DNA of 46,000 nt from assembly GCA_905221605.1 (NCBI GenBank), contig CAJNDS010002226.1:47501-93500 (forward strand), read 5' to 3'. Under the pieces are notes generated by a model. The model was not told where the DNA came from. It searched no databases and worked only from the letters and a program-made list of their open reading frames with translations. The stretch comes from Symbiodinium natans. Taxonomy: Eukaryota > Sar > Dinophyceae > Suessiales > Symbiodiniaceae. Shown piece by piece: positions 24,801 to 35,900 of this stretch. A program made the translations under genes and the position numbers. Each line of letters opens with the position of its first letter. Within the stretch, counting starts at the first letter, position 1.

Positions 24801-27800
24801 CCGCGGCAAGATCCACCCATGAGCGGCCAGGACTGTTCGCTGTTGCAATGCTGCATGGAAACATGAAGTCCTTCAACGCGAAGTAGCATGTGCTCAATGA
24901 GGATGCCTCCTGCCACGGAACGGTGCCGGTTTTATGTTTACAGACAACGCTAATGTTCATCGCCTGGTAGCCCTGCTCCATTGACTTCTTCACCTTGGAG
25001 CGAATGGCTCTGCAATGTTGCAGGAATCCAGGGTCTGCAGCTATCGCCTTCATTATAGAAGGGTGGGAACCCACATGATCTCGGAGGCTTGTATCTCGCT
25101 TGCGATCTGCGAGCTCAGGATCCAAACTCCTGGCATTCGGCAAGTATGTCAAGTCAAAGAAGATGCCGGCGAATGCGCCTCCGAGTTCAAGGGTAGCCTC
25201 TGCCGAGCGCATCTCACTAAACGTGTCAGCGAAATGCTGTGGCTCCCAAGCGTTGCGGATCTTATCGACGACCTCCTCGAAGTTGTAGCCGAAGGTAAAA
25301 ATGTCCGCGGCGTGCTTGGGATTGTCTCCTCCCTCGGTGGGGAAGGTCTCTGAGTTCAGCTGCTGAGGCCTCGCCTTAGGCGCGGGGCGCTGTGAAGGTG
25401 CGATGGCCATGGCTGCTGTCAAGTTTGTGTTCTCACCTTGGGGTTCACTTAGAGAGTGCGTCTGCATTGAAGAGGCCTTTCGTTTGGTGACCTTGCCGCT
25501 TGCGCACTTATCCGAACCCTCTGCTGCTATTGCTCGGGCAGCACCTGCAGGTGGCGGTGGGATCGCAAATCCTCGAACAAGGCGGGGTTGTTTCCCTTGC
25601 AAGAGACCGTCGGTTAGGCAAATGCAAAGCAAACCTGAGTCTGATGTCCGATGCAACTTGAGTTCAATGGTCTTGTCGGGGTTCGACGGGAGCCTTACGG
25701 AGCACGTCCCTAAGTGTAGGTCTTTTGCCATCCCAAGTTAACTCTGGGCATGGAGCGACAATAGGAGGGGTGCCCCACCAGGGATCTCATGGGAGTCTAG
25801 CGCCCCACACAATCTTTTCCTATGGGAACCTCCTCGCCCTCAACTGGATCCAAGGGCAAAAGGCAGAAAGGGAAGGTTCGGGTCCCAAGCGTGGAAGTGG
25901 AACCACTCAAACCCTTGAAGGTCTTGGAAGTCTCCTTCACAAACCTCGTGGAATACCCAAAGCTCGCATACTTGGACATGCTCTCGTGACCCCAATCCTC
26001 GCCATGAACCGTTGAGTTACACCCTTCATCCAGGACTGCGAAAACGTGTGGGGATGTGCGAATGTTAACCACAGGGAGTTTGCTCAAACTGGGGTTCGTG
26101 TCTGTGACTCCCTCGTGTGGTCCAGCAAGCATGGCAACCATTGCTGTACCAGGCCTTCTTCCCGATGAAGCCATCTCCCAACTCGCGCTCGTGGGGCTCG
26201 CGTCATCCGCATGATCGTCCAGAGCCTCTTGAAGGTAGGCAAACAAGTCTCCCCTCGTTATCGAAGGTTCGGTGACGAAGTGACCCTCAACTGCCTCCTT
26301 GAATTGTTCAAGGGCTGGTACGACCACTTCTACAGGCACTCGGTCCCCTGTTCTGCCCACTATAGAGCGCATCATGTCGAAGTCTAGGGTGTTCGTGTCT
26401 CGCAGCTGTGCTGCGGCTGCGTCCCTAGCTTTCTTCTCCTCTTGGGGCAGTTCATCTAGGATCATGCCACAAAGTTTGCACTTGATTCGGCTGGTTGTCT
26501 TGCTGGAACCTGAACGATCTACCTGGGCATGCGTGCATGTGGTAGGGTCGGCCTGAACCTGTTCCTTGCGAGTCTTGGTTACCGTACCACAGGACTTGCA
26601 TGTGCGCATGTCTATGTACGAATTGCTCCCTGTCTTGCTAAAGGTCTTACAACCACCCCTGCACTTGGGCCGGAAACCGGTACTGGATGAGGCGGTGACT
26701 TCGGCGTTGGCTGCGCGGTCAGCAACGGGAGTTGGGGGCATCATCGTACTAAGAGGGATGTCTCTTCTACGCACTTCTATGGGGTCCGTGTCTTCTACCA
26801 CATAGTGCTCATGCACCCAGTTCAGGAAATCACCCAAACACTTGGAAGGACACTTCTGTGTTTGGCCCCAAAGGACATACCCAGGATAGGTTTGCAGCAC
26901 TCGTTCATACGTCAGGCCTTTGTGATGACCAAAAGTGAACAAGGTGTCAGATCCTGGCGGTGGGCTGTCACGCATGGCAGTGGCTTCCGATCTGCGAACA
27001 CGAGGACGCTCTGAGGGTCCTCCGCTCCTTTCAGCGGGATAACCCTCCATGTCTCTTGAAGTGTTGGAAAGGTGAATGGCAGGGGTCTCATCGTCCGATG
27101 CGTCACTCAATGCGGCAAGGTAGGCTTGTGAGGAGGATGCCATTCCGGGCTTCCCGGGTGAGGCGGACTTCTCTGCACCTGGACCACCCTTACTGGAGCC
27201 CTTAGGACCTCCGGGACTACCCTTAAACCTGCACTCAGCGTCGCCGGCCCAATGGCCGATTGCGCCGCACCGCAAGCATCGGCTTCAGCTCGGCAAGTTT
27301 GGCTTTCCTGTCAGCGATAGAGAGGTTGGAAGGAGGGACCTTACCACCCTTCTTACCGCCGAACTTACCAAAACCCTTACCTTTGTTACCCTTCACATTG
27401 GCAAGTGTGGTTTGGGCTGCGTATGCCAGCTGCAATGCTTCGGCGTGCTCCTCGCCTGGCTCGCCTCCAAGTTCTGTCTGCATAGCTGTATATGCATTGA
27501 GAGCCATGGCTAATGTGCTGTCATCAACCCATTCGCCTTCGTCTTCCTCGACCTCATGCTCCTCGGCTACATAGGCCTGACTTTCTGGCTCCTGGCACTC
27601 ATACTCGTCATCCTCCATGAAACCTTGTGTCATGTAACCGTACCGAGGCTTCTGCTGAAATGAGGTATTCTCCCACCGGGGCTTGGACCATGTTCTAGCG
27701 ACAGGCTTGTCTTTCTCAACGAGCAAGCGTTCACGCATATGCACAACACTATGATGCTTGATCAGTACGCGCGCATACTCATCTACTGTCTCGGCCTGTG

Positions 27801-29918
27801 CTGCGGTGCGCACCATGAGCTGCTCTTGGCGCGACAAACCAGACAGTTCCACGAGGAGATTGGCACGCATGGCTTCTGACAACCTGACTTCTGGGTCCAA
27901 TTCCCTTAGGGTAACCCACCAGCGCTTTCGCCGGGAAATGTAAGACAACATCGGCTCCCCTGATTGTTTGGACAAAGGACCTTGTCTGAACAATTCCGAT
28001 GCCTCTTCCCCCTGCAAGGGAAATGCTTGGTCTTTGACCTTCTGAATGAGGAGATCAATGCCGTCGTGCTTCAACAACCTCTCGAGACCTATGTCTCGGG
28101 CGATAAGGAACGCGTCGCCGCGGAGGCCTTCCAGCGTCTTCTGAACTGCATCAGACATGTCAAGATCACTATCGCGGACCGAAGCGAGTGTGGGGACAGG
28201 CTCAGTCTCAACCGAAGCTTGCCCGTCGTCCTCAACCTCATAATCTTGTGGCTGTTGTTCTTCTTCGCCACCGTCTCCTGACGACATGGACTCCGCACCG
28301 GCCTGGCGGCCGCGCCGGCGTCCTGGGGCACTCGAAGGACTAGCTGCCATCCCACTGCTCTCATCACCTGTGTGACGGTCCGGGGATCTTATGCCTCCAC
28401 CTACCCACTTTCGTGGGGATGCAGAACGGCTGAGTTGATGGCTGGAACGAAGGTCTTTCAAGACCTCTCGACGCTGCCTCTCACGATGCTGGGATACACG
28501 GGCACGTGTGCGAAACTCCCAGTCGTGGAAGGACGCTGCGGAGCCACTGTAAATGTAGCTTCCTGATTTGGTTTCTGCTGGGGTGTCAAGGCTAAGTACA
28601 GGGTCGTACTTCAATCCAGCTACCGACATGGTGTCGGATTTGCGCAGTGCAGTGGTCTATTGTAGACTGGCAATGCTGACGTTCTTTCGGCTTCTTGGCT
28701 CACACCCAAATCCCCCTTAGCTCTCTCTTCCGGACGAGATTGCTGCGAGGAATGAAAAACGTGTCACTGAGCTCCACAGCTCCGCTACCAGTTTCAGAAG
28801 CGGGGTACTGGGGCCGGAGTCACAGTGACTAGACTACGTAGCTTGCTTTTTCCGATTGAGCCCAAGGCGCCTGTCAAGCAGGAACTTGTCTCATGAATGC
28901 TATTTGACGCTTGCATGCTTGTTCATGCCTATACAAGTGTTCGTCTAACAGCTTCTGCACTATACGAAATCCAAGTCGGCGCTTGTGTACAGGAAAATCT
29001 CACAAGGGTTTAGGGTTTAGGGTTGAGGGTTGAGGGTTGAGGGTTTAGGGTTGAGGGTTGAGGGTTAGGGTATAGGGTTGCAAGCGGTCGTCATGGAGCG
29101 GCTGTCTGGGTTTGTCCTCTCTCGACCTATCTCATGCCATCAGAGCGAATCGACCAGGACATCACCTATGAATTGGGATGTTCTCCCTTATACCAGCAGT
29201 CCTTAATAGGGATTGCAATAGGGGGTACTATAATTTCTGTTAAGGCCCCCTGGTACTAGCAGTCCTTAATAGGGATGACAATAGGGGGTACGTACTCTAC
29301 TTCCGATTAAGGGCTGTCAGAAAAAGGGGGAACATCCACACCTGTGATGTGCACCTCGGTGCTGGGTTTGGGCCGCGGGGACGTGGAGCGGGGGGGGGGG
29401 ATACCTTTGCTTCAGGGCGGCTGCGGTTGACGCACTGCTCGTACTGTTTGTAACAGTCTCAATAGGGATGATAGTACCCCCTACTGTAATCATAAATAGG
29501 GGGTACTAGAATCCCTACTAAGGGCTGCGGGGATCGTTTTGGGGGCTGCGACGGGGTTGGGGTCGTAGCCCTGGCTCCCTTCACCGATGGCTCGACTCTT
29601 GAAGCTCATCTAAGATAGGAGGCAGCTCGAAAATCTCAGCCAAGAACCTAGCTAGGACAAACTTGAGATTTGAAGTACTTCTTTTCTAGTGACAGCCCAA
29701 GTCTATACCATTGAGGAACATTGACCCTAAGAAACTAGTAGATCGAGTTCACTAGCTGATGTCGGGAAAAGGCATCCTCGTCCTGTCTGCTGCGCCTCGC
29801 GCAGCTGTCTCCGTCTGCTCTGCGGCCACTGTGGCGACCGCCTGGAACCCCAAACCCTAAGCATCTACTGCAGGTCCAGGCGGCAAACTAACAATTGCTT
29901 AAGAAAGCACACCCCCCC

Positions 29919-29949
<31 letters not shown>

Positions 29950-32900
29950 ACGCTACAAATATTCTTCCTTATAGGGGCAATATATATATATATATATAGG
30001 GATTATTGTTTGAACATATTTGTTGGGGAGTTCTTAAGGACATGATAGTAATCGAAAACCTGCAGTCTTCTTTCGTGTCTTTGCTTTCGTGACGTCACTC
30101 CGGGACTTCGATTTGCTTAAGAACCCCAAAAGAATAAAACAAAAATAACTAATAATCCCTACAGTACCCTTAATAAAGAAGACTATTTTTTTTCTTGTTT
30201 TGGGGTTCTTAAGTTAGTATGGGAAGCTCGGGCGCGTTTATCGTGGATTTTGGCGGGGCTTCGAAGGGATTAGGCGGGTTTCCACCACCGAGCCCTTTGC
30301 TTCCCTAAGCCTATTAGTTACCCTAAACCCTAAACCCTAAACCCTAAACCCTAAACCCTAAACCCTAAACCCTAAACCCTAACCCTGGCTCAGGGTTCAG
30401 GATTTAACCCTGAAGACCAGACGCTCAAGCCTCGGCGCTCTGCGAAGACGATGGGCTTCCGTACTCGGGGCTACTCCTAAACCCTAAACCCTAAACCCTA
30501 AACCCTAAACCCAAAACCCTAATTGCCAACCCTCGCCTGGGAGAGATGCTAAGCTCTGAATCCCTGAAAGGCTGTTTGCCCTTGCGCCATATAGTGCAAA
30601 TAGAAACCTAAATCTCCCCGAAACCCTAACCCCAAACCGTAAACCCTAATACCCGTCAAGCCCGGATCCCCTAAACCCATATATCTGAACATCCTATTAC
30701 TAATACCCTAAAGCCCTGAAACCCTAAAACCCTAAACTTTGGATGCCAAGCGTTCAGGGGTTCAGGTTGGGATGTTCCCTCTTCTACTAAGAGTCCTTAA
30801 TAATAGGGAATTATAGTAACCCCCCCAATTGTAGCCCAGTAGCCATCTTATGATAAGGGCACCCTTTTTTAGGGTTGGCCATTTTATGAGGGAAACCAGA
30901 ACCCAAAAAAGGGGTCAAGGATAAACGAGCCGGAAGCCACACCCTTGCTTAGGGCGTCTAGCAGCCCCCTGTCGGACGGCGAGGCAGAGATGAGGTTGAT
31001 CGACCTTGGGGGACGGAACTATGAGATCTCCCAACTCCAATCTAAGGGGTTTAGGGTTTAGGGTTTGGGGTTTGGGGTTTAGGGTTTAGGTTTAGGGTAT
31101 TTTGGGGCTTGGTTTAGATATTGGGTTCAAGCTCTATAAGTCCGACGCAATTCAGAGCCAAGCATACCCCCCGGCAAGGAAAGAGGCGGGGCCATCCTTT
31201 CATTTCCTCGGAGGCCAGGATATGACACTGAGCATGGCATCTTGGTTGTCCAGTAACGGGCGAACTTAAGGTTAACCTTTGGGATTCTAAGGGGATTATA
31301 CTACCCCAACAGGGTTAACGGTTACCTACTCTACTACTAGGGCCACTAGGGCATGATGCTGCTCAGTTCCGCTTCTCTGGGACTTTTGATTCTGGATTTC
31401 CTGAACTCAAGCCTCGAGGTCGGGAAGCTATGGGCTTATTAGGACAAGTCCCATGCCGACTACTTCGGGTCCCAAAGACCTTTTAACTTTTTCTGCTGGA
31501 CTCCTGACTAGGGCTTGTTTGGGGTTTTGGTGACTGATGTAAATCACGGGCCTATTTTGGGTCTCCGTTATGTCATGTCCCTTGTTAAGCTGAACTGAAA
31601 TAAAGGCCCCTTGTTCAGATCAGCACCCATTCAGCCTTCACCACAGGCCAAATTTTCGCGAGCACCTGCGCTGGACGAAAGCTGAGGCGTCTGCAGGATC
31701 TTCACGCCGTAGCGCTCGCCTCAGCATTCTCGAGTCACGCTCGAAACTGCAGCTGAATGGACTTCTGCCCTTTTTCTTCACAGGAGGGGGAAGGCTGCTC
31801 TGCGTTTGCGCATGGCTCCCCTTATATACAGGCAAAGAAAAGCCGTAGATGCAAAAGGACAAGGGCCTAAAGGTGGGACAATCTCAGTTGAAGTGCGCCT
31901 CAAGTTCAGGTCTTGCGGGGTGGACGCGCAACAACTTTCGGGGTGGACACGCGGCCTGCTCCCCTAACCCCTAAACCCTAACCCTAAACCCTAAACCCTA
32001 AACCCTAAACCCTAAACCCTAACCCCAGATTGGACTTGGTCGTCTTACGAGAGCTCCTGAAAGAACCACCTCAGTTCAACGCAGGCCCAAGACCTTCTTC
32101 GCTTCGGCAGCGTAGAGGGCGTGGGGTCCAGGTTTGATGGTAGTAGGGTCTAGGGTTTAGGGTTTAGGGTTTAGGGTTTAAACGGTTTAGGGTTTAGGTT
32201 TTAGGGCATTTAATTTACGGTTTAGGGTGTAGTCTTACCCAGTCGCCATGCAGACGCAAGCCATCATGCAGAAGCCAAGGCAAATCCAAATACACATCCC
32301 TCTGACAGCACGCTGGATTCAACTGCCTAAGCCCTTTCAAACCCTAAAGTCCTAAAGTCCTAAACCCTAAACCCTAGACCCTGCTAAACCTCCTTCTAGG
32401 ATGGCACTTAAAGTCTCCCTAAAAGAATTCATGAATCTGAGCCTCTTCAACCCAATGAGAGAAAATAGAAAATATCCCAAGGGCCTACCTTTACAGCCCA
32501 GTGGCAGATAGCATTTGCGTGATCCGCAGACTGCACCATACGATCAGGATCGAAGAGGGCCCTGCAAAGAATTTCAGGGTTTAGGGCACGTTTTGGGTCT
32601 TTAGGGTTTAGGGTTTAGGGCTTGGAGTTTAGGGTTTAGGGGTTAGGTTCTACCCAGAAGGCCTAAAAAGGTTTATGGTTCATATACCTGAACAGGAATG
32701 AAACCCTCATAGGAATTTTAGTAGAGAGTATATGACCCCAATTTTAGGGTTCACTGTTCACTTGGTTCCAAGGGTAGGGCTTAGGCTTGGGCCTTTGCAC
32801 TTAGAGACATTGGCATCCTGCCGAGTCTCCGCACTAACCTAGAAAAGTCACAGGGTTGCTGCTTCTATGCTTGGGTTTACCAGGGAACCTAGCTGCTAGC

Positions 32901-35900
32901 TACTATCTGCCGGAGATCCGAATAAGAACCTGATCGCTTCTTCTGGTCCAAGGCTCTACTTGGTTTCGCACAGCTGCGATTGGCAGGGCATGAATATGGG
33001 CAGGGCTGGAGGACATTGCAGAGCTTTGTACGCAGCTGAAGTATCTGAAGATTCTGGATCCATGCTCGTTTTTGGCAGGGGAGAGCAAGGTGGGGTGTGG
33101 GCTTCCTGGCTTAGGATTTTGGGATTCCGGGTTGGCTTGCAAAGCGTCTCCCTGCAGCGTAGACTCTGAGCCCTATAAGCCGTGTAAAGTGCAAAGCCTG
33201 CCGCGCGACCCCTCCCAGCCTTCTGCCCTCATTCTTGTCTACCTCGACTCCCGCCTCGTCGTCTTTGGGCTCAGGCTTGGGACTTCCTTTTCGGGTTCTA
33301 AGGCGAGCATTTAGGAGTTCATGCTTTGGGAATGTCGATCCACACTTCGGTCTTCCCACGCCCGGCACCTCCTCCGTAAAGCATGCATGCAGAGGCTGCC
33401 AAATCCAAGACATGCCAAGTTTGCACCCTACACCTGCAACCCCCAGACGCGGGCCGTAAACCCTTCCGACCCCAAACCGTAAAGCCCTGAAATCCCAAAC
33501 TCGAGGGACTAAAGGAGGAACGCTTGTGAGGGACCTTCGGCGGTATTTAGGGTTAACTACGGAATACTTAAGTTTGTAGGGACTCTGTAAGGAAGATATG
33601 AGTTTCTTCAGGAATATGTTTAAGGGTCCCTTCTAGGGTCCCTCCCTCTACCCCTGAACAAACGCAGGCACAAGAGTTGACTTCATATCCCCGGCCCGAT
33701 GCCCTGAACCCTAGTGTTTAGGGTTTAGGGTTTAGGGTTTAGGGCCTACATCATCAATCCTAGACCTCGAACCCTGCACCTTTGACCCTCGAACCACCCT
33801 GAGCCCGACCCCTAAACCATGCTAAAGCCCAGATCCTAAACCCTGTAAGCCCTCTAAGCCCTATAAGCCCTATAAACCCTATAAGTCCCATGAACCCTGA
33901 ACCCTGAACCCCAAACCCTAAACTCCACAAACCCTAAACCCTAAACCCTAAACCCTAAACCCTGCACCCTAAACCCTAAACCCTAAACCCTAAACCTTAA
34001 ACCCTAAACCCTAAACCCTAAACCCTAAACCCTAAACCCTAAACAGAAGCTTCATCTGGCACCTCCCTCTTCTTCTCCTGCTCGCTGCGGGCCACCATGG
34101 CCTGACATGCCGCAGCGAGCCTTTTTTAAGGTTGAGGGTTCTAGGTTTTAGGGTTTAGGGTTTAGAGTTTGGGGTTTAGGGTTTAGGGTTTAGGGTCCAG
34201 GGTTTAGGGGGTTCTAAGGTTTAGGGTTCTGGGGTTTTGAAGGTTGTAGGGTTTAGGGTTCTAGGGTTTTGATTCTAGCGTTTTGAGGGCTGTAGGGTCT
34301 AGGGTTCAAGATTTAGGGCTTGGCGGTTTGGGGTTTTAGGGTTCTGGGGTTTTAGGCTTCTAAGGTTTTAGGATTTTCGGGGTTCAAGCGCTTTAGGAAT
34401 TTAGGGTTCAGGGTTTTGGGGTTCGAGAGTTCTAGGGTTTGAGGGTTTGAGGTCTTTAGGGTTCAGGGGTTCTATGGTTCTAGGGTTTATGGCTTGAGGT
34501 TAGGGTTTTAGGATTTGGGGTTTAGTGTTTAAGGTTTTGGGTTCTTAGGGTTGCAGGGCTTTGGGGTGTTTAGGAAATCTGGTTTAGGGTTTGGGCTTTA
34601 GGGCTCCAGGGCGTGGAGGGGTTTAGGCTTACTGGTACCAGCAACCTACAGATTCTATTTAGCTAAGCACTTGCAGCCCTACTTATATATAGCCACCCAT
34701 GAACCCTTCCAAGCACATCAATCCCCAACACAGTACTATGACCCATGACGCTTTCCAAGGGTAGTTGCATGGTCCCTTAGTATATGGACCTGAAATGGGG
34801 GCCCCGTATATACCCCTTATATACCCTATGGAGAACGCATGGGCCCATACTTCAGAACCCTTTAAGGGAGGTAAGGGCCCATGAAAGGACCCTCAGAACC
34901 TTCAAGTAGCTAGCCTCATGGCCGTGCGCGGAATAACTCACGGAGCCGATGAAGGCCGCAAGTGAGGCGGTGACCTGGGTTTAGGGTGTAGGGTTTACAA
35001 GGTTTAGGGTTTAGGGTTTAGGGTTTAGGGTTTAGGGTTTAGGGTTTAGGGTTTAGGGTTTGGGATTAGTTGTGGTGGTTTTGGGCTTTAGGGAGTAGAA
35101 CTTTACTTGAAGATCCATGGGCGTAGGGTAAGGAAGCCTCTGGTGCGACTAGTGCAATTTGAGTAAGGTGTGGTCAACCTCTGCTGATTATTTCCTATGA
35201 ACCTAAACCCTAAACCCTAAACCCTACCCTAAACCCCAAACCCCAAACCCCAAACCCTAAACCCTAAACCCTAAACCCTAAACCCTAAACTCCAAACCAA
35301 GCCTGAAGGGCGTTCTTGGCTTAGGCTTAGGTTCGGCGATGAACAGCATCAGATGCTTCGAAAGCTGCCCGGGCCCTCTGACCTTAGAGGACAGAAGCCT
35401 TGAACCCCCCAAAAGCCCTGCGTCCTTAGAGACCTAAACGCCAAACTTTTCTGTAAACCCCTAAGGCCGTCAAATCCCCTAAGCCCTAGACCCTAAACCC
35501 TAGACCCTAAACCCTAAACCCCAGTTGCTGCCAAAGCCGCCTGGCGCAGAACATCTTGCCGAAGCTTTGAGATGTCGAACCTCATATTTCATGGGCTTCC
35601 CTCTTAGGGTAGTTTCATGGTCCCTTAGTATGGGCCCTTGTGTACGCCTTCTATACCCTACATATTCAGGGCCCATACATCAGGACCCTTTAAAGGAGGT
35701 CCGGCCGGCTTAGGCTTTAGGGTTGAGGGAACTTCTTCCCTACTTGTAAGTAGTACTCATAACTTATAACCTAACTCAGGGCCATTATACCTCTGATGGC
35801 TGGCCGCTGCCTGCGGACAGGTGTCCGTACGTGCAGTTAGGGTCCCTTTTGTTTTTGGGCTTCAGGTTTAGGTTCATGGGCCTAAGAGGTTTAGGGTCTT

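Larger units (their letters stand above)
18244..29004 (-). mobile_element. Ty1/copia-type LTR retrotransposon in intron 19
   Basis: 10,761 bp, bounded by two 213-bp direct LTRs and a 5-bp target duplication. The order integrase then reverse transcriptase then RNase H defines the Ty1/copia class. It lies in sense orientation inside an intron of the SPFH gene and is inserted into a TTTAGGG array. Coding potential is long, with several extra domains (RapZ-C-like, RS-rich, 2OG-dioxygenase-like) that simple copia elements lack. About six frameshifts and one in-frame TAA interrupt it, although the LTRs are 98.6% identical by eye. Confidence 0.95.
31047..32660. repeat. Telomere-type arrays in SPFH introns 16-17
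   Basis: G-strand 31047-31100, 32148-32215 and 32575-32650; C-strand 31965-32030. The rest is unique intronic DNA apart from exons 16 and 17. A minus-strand open island near 32,100 ([15 protein letters not shown]) looks coding but is not needed by the chain. Confidence 0.8.

Noticed and set aside
27231-27290. Programmed frameshift between Gag and the zinc knuckle
   Set aside because: No slippery heptamer or structure evident, and the copy has several other breaks, so an ordinary indel is simpler.
18507-28629. Frame changes in the element explained as introns
   Set aside because: Homologous-looking sequence continues across the breaks within a few bases, leaving no room for introns.
28660-28720. 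Relic dinoflagellate spliced-leader sequence (TTGGCTCA at about 28,695)
   Set aside because: Only eight bases match and the CCGTAGCCATTTTGG part is absent; no other candidate seen.
32040-32130. Open minus-strand island [15 protein letters not shown]
   Set aside because: Exons 16 and 17 join in phase without it; possibly another exon, but unsupported.
35290-35375. Exon-like peptide KHLMLFIAE on the minus strand
   Set aside because: It resembles the expected region, but exon 14 at 34,915 fits family and phase much better; treated as intronic coincidence.
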